Source: Bog-950 sp044228435
GTDB taxonomy: Bacteria > Bacteroidota > Bacteroidia > Chitinophagales > LD1
Direction of reading: 5' to 3'
DNA length: 64,000 bases
Assembly (NCBI GenBank): GCA_044228435.1
Contig: JBGAUW010000015.1
Coordinates: 62,001-126,000 of the forward strand
Shown: piece by piece, positions 17,050 through 25,110 of the stretch
Layout: each line of letters starts with the position of its first letter
Position numbering within the stretch: position 1 is the stretch's first letter
The notes under the pieces: model-generated
Seen by the model: only the letters and a program-made list of their open reading frames with translations
Database searches by the model: none
Told to the model about the DNA's origin: nothing
Made by a program: the position numbers and the translations under genes

Positions 17050-17062
17050 GCTATGGCATAAG
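17050..17062. promoter_or_regulatory. Near-palindrome GCTATGGCATAAG, copy 3
   Basis: 11 of 13 positions match the palindrome at 16913, and the similarity continues into the following TTTTT run. It lies about 36 bases before the DUF2383 start codon. Confidence 0.35.
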
Positions 17063-17098
17063 TTTTTTGAACCACGGGAACAACAAAAAACCATCATC

Positions 17099-17560
17099 AT
17101 GCAAAACGAAAGCAATAAAGCCGTTGTGGCTACCCTTAATTCATTAATGGAAATTAATAACGACCGCGTAGAGGGTTATAAGCACGCGCTTAAAGAAACT
17201 GAAGATACTGATTTGAAAGAACTGTTTAAAGAAATGGCCGAGCATAGCTTTAAGTTTAAAAACGAATTGGCCGACGAAATTATAAAAGCAGGTGGCGAAC
17301 CTACCGGCGGAACTACCAATAGCGGTAAACTTTACCGTGCCTGGATGGACTTAAGAGCGGCCATTACTAAAAAAGACCGCGCTGCTATTGTAGATAGCTG
17401 CGAGTTTGGCGAAGATGCTGCGCACGAGGTGTACGAAATGGCGGCAAAAGAAGATGGATTGCCACAGCCAATTAAAAATTTGGTTAATGAGCAGCGCCAA
17501 AGCCTGCACCAGGACCATATAGCCATTAAGCAGTTACGCGATAGTTTAAAAGGAAAATAA
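17099..17560 (+). CDS. DUF2383 / PA2169-type four-helix-bundle protein
   Basis: 153 residues, cytoplasmic (no signal peptide), almost all helical and charged. It matches the DUF2383 ferritin-like four-helix family: NSLMEINNDRVEGYKHALKE, LKELFKEMAEHSFKFKNEL, GTTNSGKLYRAWMDLRAAIT and SCEFGEDAAHEVYEMAAKED. The last contains the Glu/His-rich helix that could bind metal. These proteins often cluster with stress genes in Bacteroidota. The 58-aa ORF and the PfpI gene follow on the same strand, 10 and about 190 bases downstream. Confidence 0.88.
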   Translation: MQNESNKAVVATLNSLMEINNDRVEGYKHALKETEDTDLKELFKEMAEHSFKFKNELADEIIKAGGEPTGGTTNSGKLYRAWMDLRAAITKKDRAAIVDSCEFGEDAAHEVYEMAAKEDGLPQPIKNLVNEQRQSLHQDHIAIKQLRDSLKGK

Positions 17561-17570
17561 ATAGCAAGTT

Positions 17571-17747
17571 ATGTACTACTATAAAATCTGGAACTTATTA
17601 AATGAAGTTCCTTCTGAAACAGAAAAAGGTTCGGGGTGCCTTGAATCGGAAGTGTCAAATCAGGAGGAAGCGGCGGATTCATTTATCATTGATAAGCGCT
17701 TAAGCTTTTACCCGATAAAGTATTTACTGAAATTTTTAATTCAATAA
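17571..17747 (+). CDS. Possible 58-aa small protein
   Basis: ATG at 17571 to TAA at 17745-17747, in the gap between the DUF2383 and PfpI genes: 10 bases after the first stop and 4 bases before the next ATG. It starts MYYYKIWNLLNEVPSETEKG, has an acidic middle (SNQEEAADSF) and a basic-hydrophobic end (KRLSFYPIKYLLKFLIQ) that may form an amphipathic helix. Its exact fit in the gap supports a real gene. No known family and no function can be assigned. Confidence 0.45.
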   Translation: MYYYKIWNLLNEVPSETEKGSGCLESEVSNQEEAADSFIIDKRLSFYPIKYLLKFLIQ

Positions 17748-17751
17748 TAAT

Positions 17752-18309
17752 ATGAGCGATAAGTTAGGCAATAAAAAGGTAGCCGTTCTGGTAACCCACG
17801 GTTTTGAAGAGTCGGAATTCAGCAAACCTGTGGAGGCATTAAAAGATGCAGGCGCTAAAGTAGAAGTAATTTCGCTTAAAAGCGGCAAAGTAAAATCGTG
17901 GAGCGGGAAAGATTGGAGTGCGGAGTATGATGTAGATAAAACTATTGATAGTGTTAGCGCATCTGATTACGATGCCCTGGTATTGCCCGGTGGGGTAATG
18001 AACCCAGATGCTTTGCGAATGAATGTATCAGCTGTTCAGTTTGCTTCTGAATTTATGGCTACCGGTAAGCCTGTAGCTGCTATTTGCCACGGCCTCTGGA
18101 CTTTAGTAGAAACGGGAAAATTAAAAGGCAGAAAGGTAACATCGTGGCCATCGCTAAAAACAGATATAACCAATGCCGGCGCACAATGGGTAGATGAAGA
18201 AGTGGTGGTAGACCAGGGATTGGTAACCAGCCGCAAGCCCGATGACTTAAAAGCCTTTTGTAAGAAGATGATTGAAGAAATAGCTGAGGGGAAACATCCC
18301 AGAAATTGA
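17752..18309 (+). CDS. PfpI/DJ-1-family protein (YhbO/YraA-like)
   Basis: 185-residue class I glutamine amidotransferase-like protein of the PfpI group. The nucleophile Cys lies in AAICHGLWTLVETG (near 110-123), preceded by the acidic residue region GFEESEFSKPVEAL (near 20). YDALVLPGGVMNPD is the typical oxyanion loop. Members have been described as stress chaperones, deglycases or peptidases; which applies here cannot be told. It closes the stress-type gene group and ends at a strong bidirectional terminator. Confidence 0.92.
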   Translation: MSDKLGNKKVAVLVTHGFEESEFSKPVEALKDAGAKVEVISLKSGKVKSWSGKDWSAEYDVDKTIDSVSASDYDALVLPGGVMNPDALRMNVSAVQFASEFMATGKPVAAICHGLWTLVETGKLKGRKVTSWPSLKTDITNAGAQWVDEEVVVDQGLVTSRKPDDLKAFCKKMIEEIAEGKHPRN

Positions 18310-18322
18310 AAAACCTAAACTT

Positions 18323-18362
18323 AATAAACAAAGCCTGCAAGCAATTGCAGGCTTTGTTTATT
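18323..18362. terminator. Strong bidirectional terminator
   Basis: A perfect 18-bp stem (18323-18340 with 18345-18362) around a GCAA tetraloop, GC-rich near the loop and with A/T-rich ends that give a T run on both strands. It sits exactly between the convergent PfpI and DUF72 genes and contacts the DUF72 stop. Confidence 0.93.
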
Positions 18363-19105
18363 TATAAGCTGTTACTTTTATCAGTAGCAACAATCTGTTT
18401 TAACTGCATAGCATTTGTGTAGCCGGCTTCGTAATACGTATTGTTAAAGTAAATGTGGCTGGTTTTGCCTTTGGCCGGAAGTTGTTCCGTAAACTGCTGC
18501 AGTGCATCTAAATCGTAACTGGATTTGAATAATACGGGAGTGCCGTGCATGCGTAAATAAAAATTGGGCGAAGTATCTACAATGGGAGTTTCCAAGCCCG
18601 GAAAATCTACATTACACATGGTTATTTTGTGCTTTTTAAGCGCCTTGTAAACATCCTCATTCCACCAACTGACATGACGAAACTCTATTACGTTGTTGGG
18701 TGAACAGGCTATTGCTTCTAATACCCGGTCTATATTTTCGTCGTTATATTGAAACGAAGGGGGCATTTGATACAATACGCATGAAAGCTTATTGCCCAAT
18801 CCTTCTTCGATCAGGCTATGAAACTCGTCAATGCCCTGCTGGCAATCTTTCAACCGCTTAATATGGGTTACGAAGCGGCTCATTTTAACCGAAAATTTAA
18901 AATCATCGCCTGTAGCTGCTGCATATTTTTGTAAAGCAGCTAGTGTAGGTTTACGGTAAAAAGTTCCGTTTAGTTCAACCGTATTAAAAATGGTGCTGTA
19001 ATGGCTCAGCCATTGGGCGGGTTTTAAGCCCTGCGGGTAAAATTTATTTCGCCAGTAAGAGTAGTAATACCCCGAACAACCAATATACAGCAACGGACCT
19101 TTCAT
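18362..19105 (-). CDS. DUF72 (YecE-like) protein
   Basis: 247 residues, TIM-barrel-like DUF72 family. Typical features: the start LYIGCSGYYYSYWRNKFYP, FNTVELNGTFYRKPT (near 40-54), FKFSVKMSRFVTHIKRL (near 70-86), VLYQMPPSF (near 110), IEFRHVSWW (near 135), and LRMHGTPV with IYFNNTY near the end. Family function is unknown; some members are linked with nucleotide or Fe-S chemistry without proof. A single gene, closed by the shared terminator at 18323-18362. Confidence 0.92.
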   Translation of the reverse strand: MKGPLLYIGCSGYYYSYWRNKFYPQGLKPAQWLSHYSTIFNTVELNGTFYRKPTLAALQKYAAATGDDFKFSVKMSRFVTHIKRLKDCQQGIDEFHSLIEEGLGNKLSCVLYQMPPSFQYNDENIDRVLEAIACSPNNVIEFRHVSWWNEDVYKALKKHKITMCNVDFPGLETPIVDTSPNFYLRMHGTPVLFKSSYDLDALQQFTEQLPAKGKTSHIYFNNTYYEAGYTNAMQLKQIVATDKSNSL

Positions 19106-19144
19106 GCACTAATGCCATAAAAAGCAATGCCAATAAATTTATGC

Positions 19145-20560
19145 TTAGCACTCGGGCACGTTAAGCGGTATGTTGATGGCCAATCCGCCATCGGCAGTTT
19201 CTTTGTATTTGCTGCTCATATCCATAGCGGTTTCCCACATGGTTTTTATAACCGCATCCAAAGATACCTTCATCAGGTCGGCATCGCCCTGCAGCGCCAG
19301 TTGCGATGCTGTAATGGCCTTAATAGCCCCCATGGTGTTACGCTCAATACAAGGTATTTGCACCAGTCCGCCAATGGGGTCGCAGGTCATACCCAGGTGG
19401 TGTTCCATTGCTATTTCAGCAGCCTGCATAGCCTGCGATGGCGTGCCTCCTAAGCATTCGGTTAATGCCCCGGCGGCCATAGCACTGCTTACGCCTATTT
19501 CTGCCTGGCAGCCTCCCATAGCCGCTGAAATGGTGGAGCCTTTTTTAAACAGGCTGCCCATTTCGGCTGCGGTAAGCATAAAGCGCACGGTATCATCATC
19601 ATTACTGCCACCGGCAAATAGTGTGTAGTACATTAATACAGCCGGTATTACACCGGCGGCACCATTGGTAGGTGCGGTAACTACGCGGCCAAACGATGCA
19701 TTCTCCTCATTAACGGCCAATGCAAAGCAGCTAATCCAGTTCATGGTGCTGGTAAATGTTAGGTCTGTTTTTTTTACAGCGGCCAGCCACTCTTCATAAT
19801 TAGTATACACAGCGTTTTTCAAAAGCTGCTTATTCATTTTGGCGGCACGCCGCGTAACATTTAAACCACCGGGTAAGGTGCCGCTGGTTTGGCAACCGCG
19901 GTAAATGCAATCAAACATTACATCGCTCAGGTTTAATATTCCCTTGCGCGTCTCGGCTTCGCTGCGCCAGCATTTTTCATTTTCCATTACCAGCTGCGAA
20001 ATACTTAAACCGGCCCGCATACAGTTTTGTAGTAAATCATCGGCATCGTTTATTTCATACTTTAGCTTAGCCGATTTTTTATGCGTGGCATCTTCTCCCT
20101 CTTTAACTACAAAGCCTCCACCTATCGAGTAATATACTTCCTCTTTTAGTTCGCCGTTGTTGAACGTAGCCGAAAACTTTAAGGCATTGGGGTGGAATGG
20201 CAGGCTTTCCTTCTTTAAAAAAACTATATCCGCATCCGGGTCAAAATCGATTTCAGCTTGCCCGGCCAGCTTTATCTTTTTTAAGTTTTTAATGCTATCC
20301 AGCGTTGCAGTAAGCTGTGTTGTATCAAATGTTACAGGGTCTTCGCCGTTTAGCCCCAGCACTACTGCAATATCAGTTCCGTGGCCTTTGCCGGTTTTTG
20401 CCAGCGAGCCATACAGATATACCTTTACGGCTTTTACCTCCCTAACATCCAATTCACTTAAAAATCTTTCTGCCGCGCGCCAGGGCCCTAGTGTGTGTGA
20501 ACTTGAGGGGCCAACACCAATTTTAAAAATATCGAAAACGCTTAATTCTTCTTTTGCCAT
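19145..20560 (-). CDS. sdaA: L-serine ammonia-lyase (single-chain, Fe-S)
   Basis: Converts L-serine to pyruvate and ammonia with a [4Fe-4S] cluster. 471 residues from MAKEELSVFDIFKIGVGPSS at 20560; a longer reading from 20614 adds a non-homologous stretch and is rejected. The N-terminal beta domain contains VGPSSSHTLGPWRAAERFL. The C-terminal alpha domain holds APTNGAAGVIPAVLMYY, GGCQAEIGVSSAMAAGAL and MTCDPIGGLVQIPCIERN. Its three Cys (GGCQ, TCDP, PCIE) match the known cluster ligands. Probably monocistronic. Confidence 0.95.
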   Translation of the reverse strand: MAKEELSVFDIFKIGVGPSSSHTLGPWRAAERFLSELDVREVKAVKVYLYGSLAKTGKGHGTDIAVVLGLNGEDPVTFDTTQLTATLDSIKNLKKIKLAGQAEIDFDPDADIVFLKKESLPFHPNALKFSATFNNGELKEEVYYSIGGGFVVKEGEDATHKKSAKLKYEINDADDLLQNCMRAGLSISQLVMENEKCWRSEAETRKGILNLSDVMFDCIYRGCQTSGTLPGGLNVTRRAAKMNKQLLKNAVYTNYEEWLAAVKKTDLTFTSTMNWISCFALAVNEENASFGRVVTAPTNGAAGVIPAVLMYYTLFAGGSNDDDTVRFMLTAAEMGSLFKKGSTISAAMGGCQAEIGVSSAMAAGALTECLGGTPSQAMQAAEIAMEHHLGMTCDPIGGLVQIPCIERNTMGAIKAITASQLALQGDADLMKVSLDAVIKTMWETAMDMSSKYKETADGGLAINIPLNVPEC

Positions 20561-20669
20561 ACGCACCGAAAGTAACAAGGAAATTAGATTTGTAATACAA
20601 CTGTTAAATGTCATATTTTAGGTACGAACAAATTGGCTTGATTAGCGTTTAGTTTTTTACACCAACCCT

Positions 20670-21377
20670 ATGGAAATTGCACGCCTTGAAGGCGCAGGAA
20701 AAGTTTATAAAAGTGGCGACAGCGAAGTTGTGGCCCTGCAACCTACCGATTTTAAAGTAAGTAAAGGCGAACTGGTGCTTATTATTGGCCCTTCTGGTTC
20801 GGGAAAAACTACACTGCTATCGCTTTTGGGCTGTGTTATTTACCCAACGCAGGGTAAAGTTTGGATTAACGGTACTTACACTAATAACCTTAGCGATGCA
20901 CAAATGGCCAATGTGCGCCTTAATAACATTGGCTTTGTGTTTCAAAGTTTTAACCTGATAGCGCCTTTAAATGTAGAGGAGAATGTAATGCTGCCCCTTA
21001 CCTTGCAAGGGGTGCCTAAAAAAGAAGCGCAACCAAGGGTTATAAAAGCATTGGATTTTTTGGGTATGACCCACCGGTTAAAATCGTTGCCTAAAATGCT
21101 TTCGGGTGGCGAGCAGCAGCGGGTGGCTATTGCCCGTGCATTGGTGTCGGACCCGCCTATGTTGCTGTGCGATGAGCCTACGGCCTCGCTGGATGTAAAA
21201 TCGGTTGGTATTGTAATGCAACAGTTACAGCAGCTGGCAAAAAGCGGTATTGGTGTGGTAGTGGTAACGCACGATCAGCGCCTGGTGCCTTATGCCAGCA
21301 GGGTAGTAGAGGTGCAAAACGGTGCCGCTAAAGAAGTATCGCAATCGGAATATTTGAAAAACTTAAGCCATCCATAA
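20670..21377 (+). CDS. devA: ABC exporter ATPase (DevA/MacB-type)
   Basis: 235-residue ABC ATPase. Walker A is IIGPSGSGKTTLL (near 40-52), the Q-loop is VFQSFNLI, the signature is LSGGEQQRVAIARAL, Walker B is LLCDEPTASLD, and the H-loop is VVVTHDQRL. This signature groups it with LolD/MacB/DevA ATPases. It is the first gene of a four-gene run with the adaptor, permease and TolC-like channel, spaced by 3, 7 and about 90 bases, so it should energise export across the envelope. Confidence 0.92.
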   Translation: MEIARLEGAGKVYKSGDSEVVALQPTDFKVSKGELVLIIGPSGSGKTTLLSLLGCVIYPTQGKVWINGTYTNNLSDAQMANVRLNNIGFVFQSFNLIAPLNVEENVMLPLTLQGVPKKEAQPRVIKALDFLGMTHRLKSLPKMLSGGEQQRVAIARALVSDPPMLLCDEPTASLDVKSVGIVMQQLQQLAKSGIGVVVVTHDQRLVPYASRVVEVQNGAAKEVSQSEYLKNLSHP

Positions 21378-21380
21378 ATT

Positions 21381-22328
21381 ATGAGAAGCATAAAACAACT
21401 TTTATGTGCTGTTTTGCTGCTAAGCCTGTTAGCCGGTTGCAATAGTAACACCGAAAAGGCTGCTGCGGAAGCCCCTAAGCTTTCGGCCGAACCGGTACGG
21501 GTAATAGCTATTGGCCGTGTAGAACCGGAACAAAAAATTACGGCTATTGGTAGCGAAGTAAACGGTGTGATAAAGAAAATTTATGTGCATGCCGGCGATA
21601 GTGTAAAAAAAGGGCAGGTGCTGATTGAGTTTGCACATAATTATGAAGATGCCAAAGTGGCGCAAGTTCAATCTAAAACAGGGTCACAAAAGGCAGAGAT
21701 AGAAAACATACAAGCACAAATTGCGGTGGCACGTATTAAAAGCGAAAATCTAAAAGTAAAGTCGGACCGGTTGAAAAAGATTTTTGAGCAGGGTGCAGAA
21801 ACCGGGCAGAATGCCGATAACGCGCGGGCCGACTACGACCAAACCGTTAAAGATTTAGAGCGCCTGCAGGCTGACCTACACAGCGCAGAAAGTAAACTAA
21901 ATGAAACCGGTGCCGATGCCCGCTTAGCCACCGTAGATGCCGAACGCCGCCGCGTAAAAGCGCCGGCCGATGGGGTTATACTAAACATGGATTTAACGGA
22001 GGGTAGTGTAGGCAGTATTGAGAAACCGTTGTTTGATTTTGCTCCCAATTCGCCGCTTAGTGTTTTGTGCGAGGTAGATGAGCTTTGGGTAAACAAATTA
22101 AAGATTGGGCAAAAGGCTACTATCCGCACCCAGGCCAGCGATGAGGTTTTAGCCGAGGGTGAAGTAGTTTACCTGAGCCCTTACCTAAAGAAGAAATCGC
22201 TGTTTAGTGATGACAGCGGTAACATGGAAGACCGGCGGGTGCGCGAGGTTAGAATTAGAATAATCAATGGAGCCAGTTTGCTTATTAATAGCAGGGTAGA
22301 AGCGGTAATTGATTTAACTAAACCCTAA
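21381..22328 (+). CDS. devB: Periplasmic adaptor lipoprotein (DevB/HlyD family)
   Basis: 315 residues. The signal peptide ends LLSLLAGC, a good lipobox, so it is anchored as a lipoprotein. Order: a lipoyl/barrel half (RVIAIGRVEPEQKITAIGSE ... VHAGDSVKKGQVLIEF, about 40-95), a coiled-coil hairpin (about 95-185, with KAEIENIQAQIAVARIKSEN and RADYDQTVKDLERLQADL), the second lipoyl half (RVKAPADGVILNMDLTEGS), and the beta-barrel region. It should link the DevC permease to the TolC channel. Three bases separate it from the ATPase gene. Confidence 0.92.
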   Translation: MRSIKQLLCAVLLLSLLAGCNSNTEKAAAEAPKLSAEPVRVIAIGRVEPEQKITAIGSEVNGVIKKIYVHAGDSVKKGQVLIEFAHNYEDAKVAQVQSKTGSQKAEIENIQAQIAVARIKSENLKVKSDRLKKIFEQGAETGQNADNARADYDQTVKDLERLQADLHSAESKLNETGADARLATVDAERRRVKAPADGVILNMDLTEGSVGSIEKPLFDFAPNSPLSVLCEVDELWVNKLKIGQKATIRTQASDEVLAEGEVVYLSPYLKKKSLFSDDSGNMEDRRVREVRIRIINGASLLINSRVEAVIDLTKP

Positions 22329-22335
22329 GCCCCGC

Positions 22336-23457
22336 ATGTTACGAACCGCCATCCGCTTTATATTATACGATAAGCCCAAAAGCATAGGAGCTTTGTTTGG
22401 GGTTGTAATTTCTATTTTTTTGATAGGGCAGCAAACGGGTATCTTCTTGTTTCTTACCGGTATGATGAGCAGCCTGGTAGATAATATTGAAACCGATATA
22501 TGGGTGGTAGATAACCGCACTACTAATGTGGCCGCGTTGGGCCAGATAGATGCCCGCTACCAACGGCAAATAGAGGCACTAGGAGGTATAGATCATGTTT
22601 ATCCGTTGGTAATTGCCGGTTCATCAGCAAAGTTTACCGATGGCAAGTCGGGTGGTATAACGCTGGTGGGTTCGCAAGCACCGGCTTTTGTAGGTGGCCC
22701 CTGGAAGATTAGCGGCGGCACTACCGATAACCTGCTTTTTGACGATGCCGTAACCACCGATGTGTTTGATAAAAAATTGCTGGGTGGTGCTCAACTGGGT
22801 TCGCAGTTCGAAATTGGCGGCAAGCGGGCTAAGGTGATGCTACAAACTAATGGCGCACGTGGATTTGGTGCCTCTTTTGTGTTTACTACTATCGACAGGG
22901 CCCGCTACTACAGCAAGTTTCCGCACGATAAAGTGAGCGCCTTGCTGGTAAAGGTTAAGCCGGGCACCGACCCACAGCAGGTTATTGCCCTTATTGATAG
23001 TACTATGTTTGGCGTAAAAGCCTGGACCAAAAAAGATTTTTCAAAAGCAACGGTATCTACCATTTTAGGCAGCAGCGGCATAGCTACCTCGGTAGGCACG
23101 CTGATTGTTTTTGCCATTATAGCCGGCAGTATAATTATAGGCCTTACGCTTTATTCGGCCGCTACAGACCGACTTAAAGATTATGCTACCCTTAAGGCCA
23201 TAGGCGCTACCAACGGCTACGTGCGCACACTTATATTAACCCAGGCCTTCATTTTTGCCATAGCGGGTTACCTGGTGGGCATATTATTAATGAACGGCTT
23301 TAGGCTGGGCATAGCCAAGGCGGGTATAATGTTTACTTATTCCCCGGCAATGTACCTGGCTTTTGCGGCTATTACGCTCATTGTATCCATGCTGGGGGTG
23401 GTGGCGGCCATCAGGCGTATTACGCAGGTGGAGCCCGCTTCGGTGTTTAGAAGTTAG
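22336..23457 (+). CDS. devC: ABC exporter permease (DevC-type, FtsX domain)
   Basis: 373 residues, inner membrane. One N-terminal TM segment (SIGALFGVVISIFLIGQQTG, near 16-35) is followed by a large periplasmic domain (about 50-240, DNIETDIWVVDNRTTN) and three C-terminal TM segments in an FtsX-like fold (LIVFAIIAGSIIIGLTLYSA, ILTQAFIFAIAGYLVGILL, AFAAITLIVSMLGVVAAI). This 1+3 topology is that of MacB/DevC permeases. The neighbouring DevA, DevB and TolC genes complete a tripartite exporter. The substrate is not visible; DevBCA systems elsewhere move glycolipids. Confidence 0.92.
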   Translation: MLRTAIRFILYDKPKSIGALFGVVISIFLIGQQTGIFLFLTGMMSSLVDNIETDIWVVDNRTTNVAALGQIDARYQRQIEALGGIDHVYPLVIAGSSAKFTDGKSGGITLVGSQAPAFVGGPWKISGGTTDNLLFDDAVTTDVFDKKLLGGAQLGSQFEIGGKRAKVMLQTNGARGFGASFVFTTIDRARYYSKFPHDKVSALLVKVKPGTDPQQVIALIDSTMFGVKAWTKKDFSKATVSTILGSSGIATSVGTLIVFAIIAGSIIIGLTLYSAATDRLKDYATLKAIGATNGYVRTLILTQAFIFAIAGYLVGILLMNGFRLGIAKAGIMFTYSPAMYLAFAAITLIVSMLGVVAAIRRITQVEPASVFRS

Positions 23458-23550
23458 CGGAACGTTTAAAACAGCTTTATCAACGGTTCGGTTAAATCGG
23501 TTTTGGGTTACTAAAATGAATTCAGTTTTTTGTTCCAGTAAAATATGTGT

Positions 23551-24879
23551 ATGAAAAAGATTTCTCTTTCGTTTGTGCTATCGGCCTTTGCTGCAATTGC
23601 TATTGCGCAGCAGCCCGTTAAACTTAGTTTAAACGAGGCTATTGATTATGCCGTAAAAAACCAACCTGCGTTTCAAAACTACCGGGTCGATCAGCAAATT
23701 GCTTCGGCTAAGGGCTTAGAGGCCACCAGTAAATACCTGCCTAAACTAAACGGAACATTCGATTTGCGCGACAACCTTAAGCTGGGCCAAATAGTGCTTA
23801 AGTTTCCTAACCCCATTACGGGCTTAGATGAACAGCGAACTATCCAGCAGGGAACCAAGTACTCTTCAACAGCCGGGGTAGACCTTACCCAGCCTATAGT
23901 AGATATCGCTGCCATTAGCGATATGAAATATGTTAAGCAGCAGCAGCAACTAAGCAACGTGCAATTGCAGCAAGCTATGGTAGATTTAAAAATGAGTGTA
24001 TCGCGCACTTATTACCTCGCCTTACTAAATACCGAAAGGGTAAAAAAAGCGCAGAAGAGCGTAGAGAGAAATCAAAAAGCATATGAGGATACCAAGGTGC
24101 GGTACGATAACCAGAACGCTTTAAAAAGCGATATGAACCGGGCCTATCTAAATTTATCGAACGCTAAGTATCAACTAAAGGTAGCGCAGGATTCGGTAAA
24201 AACGGCGGCCTTAAGCCTGGCGCAGGTGATAGGTTTGCCGTTAGATTCAAAATTGGAATTGGCCGATGCCTTGCCGGTAGATATTAAAACAGAAACACTG
24301 CCCGAATACCCCGATTATAAATTTGCCGAAGCCAACCGGGTAGAGTTAAAAGCAGAAGGTATGCAGCAGCAGCTAAATACTTTACAACTTAAAAAGATAA
24401 ACTACGGCTACATACCTACACTTGCCGGCTATGGCTACATAGGCGGGCAAGGACTGGATAACGATAATGTTTTTAGAAAAGATGGATGGTTCTGGAACTC
24501 TTACATCGGACTTAAGTTGACGCTGCCTATTTTTGATGGCCTGCAAAAAGTATCGCTCGCCAACCAGCAAAAACTACTTATTACCAAAAACGAAAATAAC
24601 CTGCGCACGTTGCGCAACACGGTTAATTACCAGTTGCAATCGTCGCTGGTAAATTATGCCAACGCCGCCAGCAGCCTGCAACTGATAAAAGATAATGTTG
24701 CCCTTGCCGAAGATGTGGTAAAGGATGTAACGGTGCGCTATGCCAATGCAGTGGCCACCTACCAGGATGTGCTGGATGCCGAAAATACTTTAAAGGAAAC
24801 CGAGTTCAATTACCTGCAATCGCTTTACGCATTCCTGTTAGCAGAGTTAGATTGGAAGAAGGCGAACGGGAAGCTGTAA
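23551..24879 (+). CDS. TolC-family outer membrane channel
   Basis: 442 residues from the ATG at 23551 (MKKISLSFVLSAFAAIAIAQ, a clean signal peptide). An ATG six bases earlier gives MCMKK and is less likely. Two repeated helical halves typical of the OEP family are visible: LNEAIDYAVKNQPAFQNYR (near 30) opens the first, and ANQQKLLITKNENNLRTLRN / VRYANAVATYQDVLDAENTL lie in the second. It forms the outer-membrane exit duct for the upstream ABC exporter. It ends only 3 bases from the convergent 73-aa gene. Confidence 0.93.
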   Translation: MKKISLSFVLSAFAAIAIAQQPVKLSLNEAIDYAVKNQPAFQNYRVDQQIASAKGLEATSKYLPKLNGTFDLRDNLKLGQIVLKFPNPITGLDEQRTIQQGTKYSSTAGVDLTQPIVDIAAISDMKYVKQQQQLSNVQLQQAMVDLKMSVSRTYYLALLNTERVKKAQKSVERNQKAYEDTKVRYDNQNALKSDMNRAYLNLSNAKYQLKVAQDSVKTAALSLAQVIGLPLDSKLELADALPVDIKTETLPEYPDYKFAEANRVELKAEGMQQQLNTLQLKKINYGYIPTLAGYGYIGGQGLDNDNVFRKDGWFWNSYIGLKLTLPIFDGLQKVSLANQQKLLITKNENNLRTLRNTVNYQLQSSLVNYANAASSLQLIKDNVALAEDVVKDVTVRYANAVATYQDVLDAENTLKETEFNYLQSLYAFLLAELDWKKANGKL

Positions 24880-24882
24880 AAC

Positions 24883-25104
24883 TTAGATGATTTGGCCGTT
24901 AATGACGTTGTTGAAATCTGCTATACCTATACTTTCAAAATTACCCATGGATTCGATTTTGGGAGATCTCTGTTTTTTATATTTTATTTTCCGTTTAGCA
25001 TATTTCACCGCATTGCCTTCTGTATAGGATATGTATTCATCACAATATAATTTATTGGTGCCTATCCAAACAATTTTTACTTCTATTGCGCTATTTAGAT
25101 TCAT
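24883..25104 (-). CDS. 73-aa hypothetical protein downstream of TPR gene
   Basis: 73 residues, no signal peptide, starting MNLNSAIEVKIVWIGTNKLY. The middle is strongly basic (KYAKRKIKYKKQRSPK) and the end acidic-polar (ESIGIADFNNVINGQII). It follows the TPR gene by 6 bases, so the two are probably cotranscribed. Like that gene it is clearly more AT-rich than the exporter and MurQ genes on either side. I know no family for it. Confidence 0.55.
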   Translation of the reverse strand: MNLNSAIEVKIVWIGTNKLYCDEYISYTEGNAVKYAKRKIKYKKQRSPKIESMGNFESIGIADFNNVINGQII

Positions 25105-25110
25105 AAATTG

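Noticed and set aside
16913..17062. Sigma-54 promoter (TGG...GC) at the TATGGCATAAG sites
   Set aside because: The GG to GC spacing does not fit -24/-12 (two bases too long) and no TTGC element is present.
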